Shown in pieces: positions 17,548 through 26,149 of a stretch of DNA of 64,000 nt (the stretch's first letter is position 1; each line of letters starts with the position of its first letter). Where the stretch lies: assembly GCF_000425845.1 (NCBI RefSeq), contig NZ_AUEF01000010.1, forward strand, positions 1 through 64,000. Direction: 5' to 3'. Made by a program: the position numbers and the translations under genes. Source of the DNA: Jeotgalicoccus psychrophilus DSM 19085 (lineage in GTDB: Bacteria > Bacillota > Bacilli > Staphylococcales > Salinicoccaceae). Under the pieces are notes generated by a model. The model searched no databases, was not told the DNA's origin, and worked only from the letters and a program-made list of their open reading frames with translations.

Positions 17548-18357
17548 ATGGTTAAAGAAGAATCAGGTAACAATACCAGCAAAGAAAAAGTGTTTTCGCG
17601 TCGTGATTTCCTCAAAACGACCGGTGTTGCAGCAGGAGGAATTGCCGGCGGTGCGCTGCTCGGCGGTTTAACAGGTTTCCAGTTCGGTTCAGATCAGAAT
17701 CCGGAGTCAGCTGAAACAGACACGGGAGGAGAAACTGCAGGTGGTGAAGCCGGCGCTGAAACTCCTGAGTTTGCAGCACGCACTTTCTTCAGCAGACAGG
17801 AAGATTTCGCAGCACTCGCAGCAGCGACAGAAAGAATTTATCCTGAAGACGATAATGGACCAGGTGCAATTGAACTCGGTGTGCCGTATTTTATCGATAA
17901 ACAGCTTTACGGTACCTGGGGTACAAATGGTACAGATTACCGCATGGGCCCTTTCCAGCCTATGGCTTCGGATACGCACGGGCGTCAGGAGAAATTAGAT
18001 CGCGGTGCAATGTTCATTCTCGGTATCCGCCGTTTAAGAGAGTACGCTCTTGAGGAACATGATGAAGAGTTTGTAAAACTGGATGGAGATACTCAGGATG
18101 AAGTGTTGAAAGCATTTGAATCCGGAGATGTGGATGTACCGGGCATGCGCGCAGAAGCATTCTTCTCACTGCTTCGCAATACGACAATCGAAGGTGTTTA
18201 TGCCGACCCGGTTTACGGCGGCAATAAAAACATGGAAGGCTGGAAGATGATTCAATATCCGGGACCGCGTATGGGCTGGATGAATGAAATTACTTCCGAA
18301 GAATTCGTTGAGATGGAACCAGAAAGTCTGAGAGCATACCAAGGGGGCGGAATGTAA
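17548..18357 (+). CDS. Gluconate 2-dehydrogenase subunit 3-like small subunit with Tat signal
   Basis: The protein of 269 residues carries a twin-arginine signal (SRRDFLKTTGVAAGGIAGGALLGGL) followed by an acidic Gly/Glu linker and a domain of the gluconate 2-dehydrogenase subunit 3 family (FAALAAATERIYPEDDNGPGAIELGVPYFIDKQL, later FFSLLRNTTIEGVYADPVYGGNKNMEGWKMIQYPGP). It would be exported with, and anchor, the large GMC subunit encoded next, whose ATG overlaps this stop by one base. The ATG at 17548 gives proper spacing to AGAGGGGG; the ATG at 17539 touches that site. Confidence 0.85.
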   Translation: MVKEESGNNTSKEKVFSRRDFLKTTGVAAGGIAGGALLGGLTGFQFGSDQNPESAETDTGGETAGGEAGAETPEFAARTFFSRQEDFAALAAATERIYPEDDNGPGAIELGVPYFIDKQLYGTWGTNGTDYRMGPFQPMASDTHGRQEKLDRGAMFILGIRRLREYALEEHDEEFVKLDGDTQDEVLKAFESGDVDVPGMRAEAFFSLLRNTTIEGVYADPVYGGNKNMEGWKMIQYPGPRMGWMNEITSEEFVEMEPESLRAYQGGGM

Positions 18358-20111
18358 TGGCTGAAGTACTCGAGAAAGTTGATGCTGTTGTTGTCGGTAT
18401 GGGCTGGGCTGGCGGTATCGTCAGTGCAGAGCTTGCCAAAGCAGGTAAAAACGTTGTGGGTCTTGAAAAAGGTGGTCACGCGACGAGAAGTGACTATATC
18501 GGAGTAAAAGATGAGCTCCGTTTTGATAATCGCTACGAAATTATGCAGAGTTTAAAAGGAGATACTGTAACTTCGAGAAACGAAATTGAAGATACAGCAT
18601 TGCCGGTTAGAACGATGGCGGATAACCAGATGGGGACAGATCTTGGCGGTGCGAGTGTCCACTGGGCAGGAGCATCTTACAGATACTGGCCGTATGAATT
18701 TGAAATCCGCAGTCAGACGATTGAAAAATACGGAGAAGACAAGATTCCGGATGATATGAGCCTTCAAGACTGGGGGATTACATATGAGGAACTGGAACCT
18801 TATTATGAGAAGTGGGAAGACACAGCGGGTATTTCAGGAGAGCAGGATCCACTGGCACCTGAGCGTAATAAACCTTGGCCGAACCCGCCGTTAAACGAAA
18901 CGCCATCATTAAAAATGTTTAAAGACGCAGCGACGAACTTAGGCTTGCATCCATTCCAAATTGCAGCAGGAAACATGTCGCAGAACTACGAAAACCCGGA
19001 TGGGGAAAAGCTGAATGCATGTATGTACTGTTCGTTCTGTACGAGAGCAGGGTGTGACTTTGATGCTAAATCAGATCCGCTGGCAACAGTAATTCCGACA
19101 GCAATGAGACACGATAACTTCGAACTCCGTACACGTGCAAACGTCCGCCGTGTCCTTTACGATGAAGACAGCAATGAAGCGACAGGTGTAATGTACGTGG
19201 ATGAAACAACAGGTGAAGAGTACGAGCAGCCAGCTGATGTGGTCGTACTTGCTGCCTTCGCATTTACTAATAACAGACTGTTAATGCTGTCGGATATCGG
19301 GGAACAGTATGACCCTGAAACGAGAGAGGGACTGATTGGGCGTAACTTTAACGGTCAGTACAACTCAGCATTCCACGGTGTCAGAGGATTTTTTGAAAAT
19401 GAGAAATTCAATCTGTACATGGGAGCCGGCGCACTTGGTGCTGCAGTAAACGATTATGCTGCAGATAACTTCGATCATACAGATCTGGACTTTATCGGCG
19501 GGGGCGCGATTGAACTGAGACAGTACGGGTTCGGAGCGATTTCAAGCAGCAGCAACTATACGAGAGAAGTATCAAACTGGGGTGCGGACTATAAAGCTGA
19601 ATCGCTGAAATACGCGTACAGCGCACTCCGCATCTGGTATTCGAGCATTGCGATGTCATACTGGCATAACTATGTGGATCTGGATCCGACGTACAAAGAT
19701 GAGTACGGCGATCCATTACTCCGCATTACGTATAAATTCGGTGCAAATGAAAAGCCGATAGCTCAATTCGGGATCGACAGATGTCATGAAATCATGGAAG
19801 AAATGGGCGCAGACATTATTGAAGATGATGAAGTGGCCGAAGAATTTAACCATGTATTTTCCGGCGGACATTACACAGGCGGTGTAGTGATGGGAGACGA
19901 TCCAGAAACATCAGCAGTCAACAACTACATGCAGATGTGGGATGTCGATAACTTGTTCGTTGTCGGCGGATCTGCATTCCCGCAGTTCGGCAGCCACCAC
20001 CCGACACCGACAATCGGTGCACTTGCCTACAGAGCAGCTGAAGGTGTTGAACGATTCCTCGATGAAGGCGGTCAGCTCGCAACAGCGATAAGTAAAACAA
20101 TGAAAGCATAA
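18357..20111 (+). CDS. GMC-family oxidoreductase, large subunit (gluconate 2-dehydrogenase-like)
   Basis: The 584-residue flavoprotein has the FAD-binding start VVVGMGWAGGIVSAELAKAG, the DLGGASVHWAG substrate loop, the cysteine group CMYCSFCTRAGC at about 222-233 found in membrane gluconate/sugar dehydrogenases, and the C-terminal SHHPTPTIGALAYRAAE with the active-site His. It lacks its own signal and is probably carried out by the Tat signal of the small subunit. A cytochrome c subunit, present in proteobacterial three-subunit enzymes, is absent from the operon, so the electron acceptor is unknown. The sugar or alcohol substrate is not predictable. Confidence 0.85.
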   Translation: MAEVLEKVDAVVVGMGWAGGIVSAELAKAGKNVVGLEKGGHATRSDYIGVKDELRFDNRYEIMQSLKGDTVTSRNEIEDTALPVRTMADNQMGTDLGGASVHWAGASYRYWPYEFEIRSQTIEKYGEDKIPDDMSLQDWGITYEELEPYYEKWEDTAGISGEQDPLAPERNKPWPNPPLNETPSLKMFKDAATNLGLHPFQIAAGNMSQNYENPDGEKLNACMYCSFCTRAGCDFDAKSDPLATVIPTAMRHDNFELRTRANVRRVLYDEDSNEATGVMYVDETTGEEYEQPADVVVLAAFAFTNNRLLMLSDIGEQYDPETREGLIGRNFNGQYNSAFHGVRGFFENEKFNLYMGAGALGAAVNDYAADNFDHTDLDFIGGGAIELRQYGFGAISSSSNYTREVSNWGADYKAESLKYAYSALRIWYSSIAMSYWHNYVDLDPTYKDEYGDPLLRITYKFGANEKPIAQFGIDRCHEIMEEMGADIIEDDEVAEEFNHVFSGGHYTGGVVMGDDPETSAVNNYMQMWDVDNLFVVGGSAFPQFGSHHPTPTIGALAYRAAEGVERFLDEGGQLATAISKTMKA

Positions 20112-20123
20112 AATAATATAAAT

Positions 20124-20158
20124 CCTCTTCCGTATTTAACCGGGGGAGGTATTTTTTT
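20124..20158 (+). terminator. Terminator after the GMC operon
   Basis: CCTCTTCCG and CGGGGGAGG pair (with two GT pairs) around an 8-base loop and are followed by a T-run. This separates the GMC pair from the serine-rich peptide genes. Confidence 0.8.
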
Positions 20159-20271
20159 GCATATTATTAGAGAAGCGTTTTAATTTTAATCAAGTTTTAA
20201 TTTTCTGATAACTAACACTTAACTATCCGAGGGCATGATAGGGGTAACACAAACGAAGGGGGAGAAAAATC

Positions 20272-20376
20272 ATGAACTATTTCGAAGAAATTGAACCGGC
20301 AGTATCAAATGATTTCTCATCGGATTCACATTCAAGTGCATCAAGTGAATCTGCAAGCAGCGTTTCATCTGACTAA
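20272..20376 (+). CDS. Serine-rich 34-residue peptide, copy 1
   Basis: The gene encodes MNYFEEIEPAVSNDFS followed by a low-complexity Ser/Ala/Glu tail ending SSVSSD. Thirteen of 34 residues are Ser and there is no Cys. A strong ribosome site (AAGGGGGAGA) precedes the ATG. The acidic, conserved first half and hydroxyl-rich second half resemble a leader-core arrangement of a ribosomally made, modified peptide. The next genes encode a second copy, an ABC exporter and a protein kinase. No function is known; the alternative is a small phospho-acceptor protein. Confidence 0.75.
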   Translation: MNYFEEIEPAVSNDFSSDSHSSASSESASSVSSD

Positions 20377-20382
20377 CGAGAG

Positions 20383-20400
20383 GAATACAATCAAGTATTC
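20383..20400 (+). repeat. Small hairpin between the two peptide genes
   Basis: GAATAC-AATCAA-GTATTC is a perfect 6-bp inverted repeat in the 60-base spacer between the peptide genes. It may stabilise or process the transcript. Confidence 0.4.
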
Positions 20401-20436
20401 TGAAAGATGTTAAAAGCGAAAGGGGGGAGAAAAATC

Positions 20437-20541
20437 ATGAACTATTTCGAAGAAATTGAACCGGCAGTATCAAATGATTTCTCAACAGATTCACATTCAA
20501 GTACATCAAGCGAATCTGCAAGCAGCGTTTCATCTGACTAA
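20437..20541 (+). CDS. Serine-rich 34-residue peptide, copy 2
   Basis: This is a direct duplicate of the gene at 20272, offset by 165 bases and including the ribosome site. The first 16 residues are identical. The two products differ at residue 17 (Ser in copy 1, Thr here) and residue 23 (Ala in copy 1, Thr here); both changes keep or add a hydroxyl side chain in the presumed core. The remaining base differences are silent. That pattern fits selection for modifiable Ser/Thr positions. Confidence 0.75.
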   Translation: MNYFEEIEPAVSNDFSTDSHSSTSSESASSVSSD

Positions 20542-20585
20542 GATTCATAGTATACGCGGGAAGACATTTCAATAAAAATTTGAAA

Positions 20586-20616
20586 CAGGCGGCCCGTGCT
20601 CGACATGGACCGCCTG
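20586..20616 (+). terminator. Attenuator-like hairpin between peptide genes and the exporter
   Basis: CAGGCGGCC and GGACCGCCTG form a GC-rich stem with one bulge, followed at a distance by GCGTTTT. Such partial terminators often let precursor genes be transcribed more than the downstream export and modification genes. Confidence 0.6.
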
Positions 20617-20643
20617 CCTGCGTTTTGAAAGGGTGAATAACAA

Positions 20644-22515
20644 GTGCAAAGGACAAGCAGGTATAAAAAGAAAGAGTCATTAATTAAAAAGATAAACCGG
20701 TTTTTCACTATGGAGGAGACTAAAGGGAACATTATCGGTAAAGCACCTCCAGTTCCGGTGAAAGAAATTTTCAGCCGATTTTGGCCATATACTAAAAACT
20801 ACCGCAAATGGATATTTGTCGGGCTGATCTTTATAGCCTTACAGCCTATGGCTTTGGCAGGTACAGTATGGCTGCTTCAAATATTTATAGACAACGTACT
20901 CGATGCGAGAAATCTAAGTCCGCTGTACTGGATTGTACTTCTGTATTTTGGATTCAGTCTTGCCGCTGGAATATTTTCATTCAGCGGAACATTCACGACA
21001 AACTGGGCAGGTCAAAAATTCATTCTCGCTCTTAGAAAACATTTATATGAACACTTACAGAGTTTATCACTTCACTTTTTTGAAGGGCGCAAACTCGGAG
21101 ATATTATTGCGAGACTGACAAGTGACATTGCTTCGATTGAAAGACTGATTGTCACAGGAGCAACTTCTGCTTTGTCATATGTATTCCAGCTTCTCGTTTT
21201 TATTGGCATGTTATTTTTTATGGAATGGAAGCTCGCACTGACATCGATGATTGTAGTCCCATTGTTTTACATTATTACGAGATATTTTTCAGTCCGTATG
21301 AAAATGGCTTCCCGTGAACGTTCAAGGCGTATGGGCGCGATAAATTCTCTGACAGAAGAGAGTTTTTCAAATATTTCGCTGATGCAGGCATTTAATCAGG
21401 AAGAAAATGAATCGAAAAAATTTCATAACCAGAACCTGGCTGCATTTACCGCAAAAATGTATAAAGTACGGTTAAAATCAACATTTACTCCCGCAGTGTC
21501 TTTAATTGAAACAATGGGAACTCTTATTGTTATGATATTCGGTGCCTTTCTTCTTATGCAGGGAGAGGTAACGATTGGTATTCTCGTAGCATTCTTAACA
21601 CTGCTTAGAAGACTGTACAGCCCGGTGCGCGGTCTCAGCCGTCTCCTGAACACAATTTATTCGGCGTCGGCAAGTGCTGAACGTGTAATTGAATTTATGG
21701 AACAAAAACCGGCAGTCAGTTCTGATTCCAGTATTAAAATCGAGAAAGATGAACCAGGAATTATATTTGAGAATGTGTCATTTGCGTATCCGCATAAAAA
21801 AAACAATGTGTTATCGAATATCTCTTTCATTGTAGATTCTGGAGAGACAGTCGCACTGGTAGGCGCGAGTGGAGTGGGGAAATCAACAATTCTTAAAATG
21901 CTTCTGCGATTTTATGAACCGACCGAAGGTAAAATTTACCTTAATAATTACGCGGTTGATGAAGTAGATCTGCAGTCACTGCGTGAAAGAATTTCAGTCG
22001 TATTTCAGGAAGCGCTGATATTTGACGGTTCTGTCCGGGAAAATATTTCCTATGGTAAACCGGATGCAACAGATGAAGAAATTATAAATGCAGCGAAAAA
22101 AGCAGAGGCACATGAATTTATCGAGAAAATGTCTGAGGGTTACGATACGAACGTTGGTCAGAAGGGCCGGAATCTTTCAGGAGGCCAGCAGCAGAGACTT
22201 GCGATTGCGAGAGCAATTATAAAGGATACATCGGTATTGATTCTGGATGAACCGGCAGACGGTCTGGATGGTTCTACTGAAAAGCGCGTGATGAAAGATT
22301 TGATGAGAGATACAGCGACGCTGATTATTACTCATAATTTAAAAACAGCGCGTGAAGCAGATAAAATTCTTTATATTTATGAAGGAGAAATCAATGAAAT
22401 CGGTACGCACGACGAGCTGATGGCTTTAAATGGAAATTATAAAAAATTATATAACGATCAGCAGGGTGAAGACAGTCATGAGGATGTAATGATACCGAGG
22501 CTGGCTGTTAAATAA
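20644..22515 (+). CDS. ABC exporter, membrane and ATPase domains fused (MsbA/BmrA type)
   Basis: The 623-residue half-transporter has six membrane segments in about residues 55-330 and an ATPase domain with Walker A GASGVGKST, Q-loop VFQEALIF, signature LSGGQQQR and Walker B SVLILDEPADGLD. It lacks an N-terminal C39 peptidase domain, so any leader removal would be done by another protein. The GTG at 20644 follows AAAGGGTG; an ATG at 20710 has no ribosome site. It lies between the serine-rich peptide genes and a kinase gene 16 bases downstream, which suggests export of the peptides. Confidence 0.9.
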   Translation: MQRTSRYKKKESLIKKINRFFTMEETKGNIIGKAPPVPVKEIFSRFWPYTKNYRKWIFVGLIFIALQPMALAGTVWLLQIFIDNVLDARNLSPLYWIVLLYFGFSLAAGIFSFSGTFTTNWAGQKFILALRKHLYEHLQSLSLHFFEGRKLGDIIARLTSDIASIERLIVTGATSALSYVFQLLVFIGMLFFMEWKLALTSMIVVPLFYIITRYFSVRMKMASRERSRRMGAINSLTEESFSNISLMQAFNQEENESKKFHNQNLAAFTAKMYKVRLKSTFTPAVSLIETMGTLIVMIFGAFLLMQGEVTIGILVAFLTLLRRLYSPVRGLSRLLNTIYSASASAERVIEFMEQKPAVSSDSSIKIEKDEPGIIFENVSFAYPHKKNNVLSNISFIVDSGETVALVGASGVGKSTILKMLLRFYEPTEGKIYLNNYAVDEVDLQSLRERISVVFQEALIFDGSVRENISYGKPDATDEEIINAAKKAEAHEFIEKMSEGYDTNVGQKGRNLSGGQQQRLAIARAIIKDTSVLILDEPADGLDGSTEKRVMKDLMRDTATLIITHNLKTAREADKILYIYEGEINEIGTHDELMALNGNYKKLYNDQQGEDSHEDVMIPRLAVK

Positions 22516-22531
22516 TACAGGGGGTAAAATA

Positions 22532-23377
22532 ATGAAGACTGAAGAAGAAACATTAATAGAGCCGCTGAAAAAAGGCGAGACTCTTGTTGCAGATTATAAA
22601 GTTGTAACTCATATGAGACGTGGAAAAGATTGTGATTTGTACCATTTGTGGAGTGAGGAGAGAATGTGCAGTACCATTGGGAAAACTGTGCAGCCAAATG
22701 TCTTATCTAAAGAAAAAGCTGTGGATAGACTGATTCGTGAAGGTGAACTGATTACAAGCTTATCTCATCCTAATTTAATCAGAGGGTATGAACTTCTTTT
22801 GGAACCTGAACCTGTTATTATTCAGGAAACTCTGACCGGTGAAACTATATCCCATCTGGTACGGCAGGTATATAAAAAAGAAGAAGAACTGCCGTTAATA
22901 CAAATTGCGCACTTCGGTAAGCAAATCGCATCGGTCGTAAATTATCTGCACCGAAATAACATACTTCATCTGGATATTAAGCCGTCGAATATTATTTCAC
23001 AGCCGCCTTTGGCCAAATTATTTGATCTCAATCTTGCAGCGACACCTGGAAGTGTCAAAAAAGGTACGGGGACGAGACCTTACATGTCTCCTGAACAGGC
23101 TTTGGGAGAACCGTTAACTTCTGCAGCAGATGTATGGGGCATCGGAGTAGTGCTATTTTTTATGATGACCGGTGAACGGCCTTTCAAAAGCTTTGATGAT
23201 CGTTATGAACAGCTGGAACGGAACGCAGTACCGGTATCCAGTCTCAGACAGACTGAAGGATACAATCAGCTTGCTGTTATGATTGATCGTTGTCTCGATC
23301 CGGCTGCGGAAAACCGTCCGGGGGCGGATGAAGTATTTAAAATCTGTGAAGATTATATTGCTCAGCAGTCGCAATAA
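22532..23377 (+). CDS. Hanks-type Ser/Thr protein kinase, compact
   Basis: The 281-residue protein is a stand-alone kinase domain without membrane or PASTA segments. The ATP lysine is in STIGKTVQ, the C-helix Glu probably in IREGELI, the catalytic loop is HLDIKPSN (with Leu where Arg is usual), the metal-binding motif is DLN in place of DFG, and GTRPYMSPEQ and ADVWGIGVVLFFMMTGERPF follow. All catalytic residues except the HRD arginine are present, so activity is likely. It starts after CAGGGGG and is co-transcribed with the exporter. I infer that it modifies the serine-rich peptides; a general role in signalling remains possible. Confidence 0.85.
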   Translation: MKTEEETLIEPLKKGETLVADYKVVTHMRRGKDCDLYHLWSEERMCSTIGKTVQPNVLSKEKAVDRLIREGELITSLSHPNLIRGYELLLEPEPVIIQETLTGETISHLVRQVYKKEEELPLIQIAHFGKQIASVVNYLHRNNILHLDIKPSNIISQPPLAKLFDLNLAATPGSVKKGTGTRPYMSPEQALGEPLTSAADVWGIGVVLFFMMTGERPFKSFDDRYEQLERNAVPVSSLRQTEGYNQLAVMIDRCLDPAAENRPGADEVFKICEDYIAQQSQ

Positions 23378-23384
23378 ATGATTC

Positions 23385-23417
23385 AAACTCTCTGACCGTC
23401 GTTCAGAGAGTTTTTTT
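23385..23417 (+). terminator. Terminator after the kinase
   Basis: AAACTCTCTGA and TCAGAGAGTTT form an 11-bp stem followed by seven T. It closes the peptide-exporter-kinase cassette. Confidence 0.9.
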
Positions 23418-23451
23418 ATTGTATAATACAACTAAAAGGAGCGGATATAAT

Positions 23452-23751
23452 ATGGCAAAGCTGATTCATACTGACAATGAACTTATTAAAAAAGAAAAAT
23501 CAATTAAGAAGATATTTGGCAGTGAGCGGTCGAATATCGTTAATATTCAGCTTAAAACAGGTGAAGGGATTCCTGAGCATGATTCTAAAGATCCGATTTT
23601 TATAATCGTCAGAAGCGGGACCGTTAAGTTTATATGTTCTGATGAGGAATATACTCTTCAAAACAGCGATATTCTGTTTATGGAAGCAGAGGAGCTGCAC
23701 AGTGTTGAGGCGGTAACTGATACTGACTTTTTAGTAGTATTTTTAAAATAG
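23452..23751 (+). CDS. Small cupin domain protein
   Basis: The 99-residue protein consists of one cupin barrel: VNIQLKTGEGIPEHDSKDPIFIIVRSGTVKF, then LQNSDILFMEAEELHSVEAVTDTDFLVVF. The two metal-binding motifs are recognisable but the first has a single His. Role unknown; similar proteins bind metals or small ligands. The ATG at 23452 follows AAAAGGAG; the in-frame upstream extension overlaps the terminator tail. Confidence 0.7.
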   Translation: MAKLIHTDNELIKKEKSIKKIFGSERSNIVNIQLKTGEGIPEHDSKDPIFIIVRSGTVKFICSDEEYTLQNSDILFMEAEELHSVEAVTDTDFLVVFLK

Positions 23752-23799
23752 ATCAGAATGATTATAATATTGTATTAGTAATTAATAATAGGAGAGTTA

Positions 23800-24585
23800 A
23801 TGATATATAGAGAGACAATCAAAACAATGAGTACCAGTGCACGGAATAAGTTGAATTTTTACGAGGATTCACACATGAAATTTTTTGTCTCGTCGATGCT
23901 TGCAGGGGCGTATATCGGCGTAGGCTGTATCGTATTATTTTTTATGGGCGGGCCGTTATTTGCGGTGGATTCTCCATTTGTTAACTTGATTACAGGTATT
24001 ACGTTCGGTGTCGCACTGGCAATTGTCATTTGGGCCGGATCGGATTTATTTACAGGCAACGTCATGACATTTGCGTTCGGTGCACTGACCAAAACAATCA
24101 CATGGAAACAAACAACGATTTTACTTATATGGTGCTATATCGGAAACTTAGTCGGTGCTCTGGCATTTTCATATTTCGTCTATTTAAGCGGGATTTTCCC
24201 GGAAATAAATATCGACAGCTACACGGTTTATACGGCTGCCGGGAAAATGAGTGACGGTTTTATCCCGCTTCTTTTCCAGGGGATTATGTGTAACTGGCTG
24301 GTGTGTCTGGCAGTCTGGACATCAACGCATGCAGAGAATGAAATGGCAAAACTTGCACTGATTTTCGTCCTGATATTTGCATTCGTGGCAGTCGGCTTTG
24401 AACACAGTATTGCCAACATGGCAATTATGGCAATCGCTCTCTTGCACAGCAGTGTGGACACAGTGACAGTCGGCGGTTTTATCTACAATTTAATTCCGGT
24501 AACGATCGGTAATATTATCGGCGGCGGATTTTTCGTGGCATGTATTTACTATTATTTAAATGGCGAGTATAAAGAAAAGATTTAG
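23800..24585 (+). CDS. Formate/nitrite transporter family channel
   Basis: The 261-residue protein has six membrane segments and the FNT signature regions: MLAGAYIGVGCIVLFF, ITFGVALAIVIWAGSDLFTGNVM, the re-entrant GIMCNWLVCLAVWTS and the second GFEHSIANM loop. FocA and NirC pass formate, nitrite or hydrosulfide. The hydrosulfide possibility is of interest because the window contains a persulfide system, but no operon link is seen. The ATG follows ATAGGAGAG. Confidence 0.85.
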   Translation: MIYRETIKTMSTSARNKLNFYEDSHMKFFVSSMLAGAYIGVGCIVLFFMGGPLFAVDSPFVNLITGITFGVALAIVIWAGSDLFTGNVMTFAFGALTKTITWKQTTILLIWCYIGNLVGALAFSYFVYLSGIFPEINIDSYTVYTAAGKMSDGFIPLLFQGIMCNWLVCLAVWTSTHAENEMAKLALIFVLIFAFVAVGFEHSIANMAIMAIALLHSSVDTVTVGGFIYNLIPVTIGNIIGGGFFVACIYYYLNGEYKEKI

Positions 24586-24635
24586 TGTATAGTTTACACA
24601 AAGACTTAAGTTAAAACAAAAGGGGAGCTGAAGTA

Positions 24636-25664
24636 ATGTTTAAGAGAGACGGCACGATTTCGTTTTTAACAAAGTTGTTATCAATTAACAGTCCGACAGG
24701 CTACACGAATAATGCGGTGAGTTTTTTACGGGAAACAATTGAAGATATCGGTTATGAAACGATGACGACACCGAAGGGGAACCTGATTGTTCAGGTAGAC
24801 GGTGAAAATGCTGCAGTCACGAGAGGACTAAGTGCCCACGTGGATACTTTAGGCCTGATGGTCCGTTCAATTAACTCGGACGGTACATTATCACTGACTA
24901 AACTCGGCGGTCCTTTAACACCGACGCTTGATGGAGAATACTGTGATATTATTACGCGAGATGACAAAGTATATACGGGGACTATTTTGTCTAAATCACC
25001 ATCGATTCACGTATTCAAAGACGCATCGACAAAAGAACGCGACATCGATAACCTGATTGTAAAACTCGATGAACGTGTGGAAAGTAAAGAAGACGTGGAG
25101 AATATCGGCATTCAGAACGGTGATATTGTCGCGTATGATCCGAAAGTAGTCATTACAGACTCAGGCTTTATAAAATCAAGATTCTTAGACGATAAAGCCT
25201 CAGTCGCTGTCCTTGTCAGCATTTTAAAAATGATGAAACAGGAAGATGTGACACCAGCAACGAATCTGAAATTTATCTTCTCAACGTATGAAGAAGTCGG
25301 TCACGGTGCAGCCTGGATTCCGGAAGATATTACAGAACTCTTAGCTGTCGATATGGGATGTATCGGGCTTGATCTTGACTGTACAGAATACGATGTATCG
25401 ATCTGTGCCAAAGACTCGTCAGGACCGTATGACTACGATATGACGACAAGACTGATGAACTTTGCGAAAGACAAAGCACTGAACTACGCAGTGGACATTT
25501 ATCCGATGTACGGCAGTGACGCATCAGCAGCAATGAGCGGCGGTGCGAACATTAGAGCAGCGCTTATCGGACCAGGAGTCTCAAGCAGCCATGGTATGGA
25601 ACGCACGCATATCGATGCTCTGGAAAACACGTTTGAATTGGTCTCGGAGTACATTCAGAATTAA
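24636..25664 (+). CDS. M42 family metallopeptidase
   Basis: The 342-residue protein matches the M42 (glutamyl/deblocking aminopeptidase) family: SAHVDTLGLMV with the first metal His and Asp, FLDDKASVAVLVS, STYEEVGHGAA with catalytic Glu, and SDASAAMSGG near the C-terminus with SSHGMERTH supplying the last ligand. It should release N-terminal residues from short peptides in the cytosol. AAGGGGAG precedes the ATG. It stands alone after the FNT gene. Confidence 0.9.
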   Translation: MFKRDGTISFLTKLLSINSPTGYTNNAVSFLRETIEDIGYETMTTPKGNLIVQVDGENAAVTRGLSAHVDTLGLMVRSINSDGTLSLTKLGGPLTPTLDGEYCDIITRDDKVYTGTILSKSPSIHVFKDASTKERDIDNLIVKLDERVESKEDVENIGIQNGDIVAYDPKVVITDSGFIKSRFLDDKASVAVLVSILKMMKQEDVTPATNLKFIFSTYEEVGHGAAWIPEDITELLAVDMGCIGLDLDCTEYDVSICAKDSSGPYDYDMTTRLMNFAKDKALNYAVDIYPMYGSDASAAMSGGANIRAALIGPGVSSSHGMERTHIDALENTFELVSEYIQN

Positions 25665-25693
25665 CAATATTACTTCATTAAGGTGTTGTTATT

Positions 25694-26089
25694 GTGCTTA
25701 AAAACATATTTTTAATGGGTTCAGTGTATATCTCATTTATTATATGGATTATTACTGATTTCTTTACTGGAATTCCCTGGTATGTCCAATATGGTCCAAT
25801 CATTCTATTTGGTGGTATTGCCGTAATTGTGGCTATATTGGAAATGGATGATGACGAAGACGACAAAGAGCAAAAAGAAACTGGTAAAGGGACGAAATTG
25901 GGTTCTCTTTTCCGTTTATCTCTTATATTATTCATTTGGCTTTTGATTGCAGCTATGAATATCTTTGTTGGAAAACCACGAACAGATGCATTTAATATAT
26001 ATGATTTAAGCTTTTGGGTGTTTCTTGTTGCTATACCGACTCTGAACAAAATCCATATTAAGATTATAGAGAACCGCGAAAAAACATAG
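25694..26089 (+). CDS. Small membrane protein, paralogue A
   Basis: The 131-residue protein has four hydrophobic segments (about 3-22, 29-46, 72-90 and 103-120) with an acidic loop DDDEDDKEQKE between the second and third. It starts with GTG after AAGGTG. It is clearly related to the next gene: FTGIPWYVQYGPIILFGG against FPGIDWYIQIGPMILTV, and AAMNIFVGKP against IAMNIFVGEP. I do not recognise the family. Confidence 0.6.
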   Translation: MLKNIFLMGSVYISFIIWIITDFFTGIPWYVQYGPIILFGGIAVIVAILEMDDDEDDKEQKETGKGTKLGSLFRLSLILFIWLLIAAMNIFVGKPRTDAFNIYDLSFWVFLVAIPTLNKIHIKIIENREKT

Positions 26090-26149
26090 TGTTACTTTCA
26101 TTCACAACAGGGGGCTTGCCCTTTAAATATAAAATAGGGTGTTGTTATC

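Noticed and set aside
20272-20541. Serine-rich peptides as lantibiotic precursors modified by the LanC-like protein at 37.8 kb
   Set aside because: The peptides contain no Cys, so lanthionine rings cannot form within them, and the LanC-like gene belongs to a different operon more than 17 kb away.
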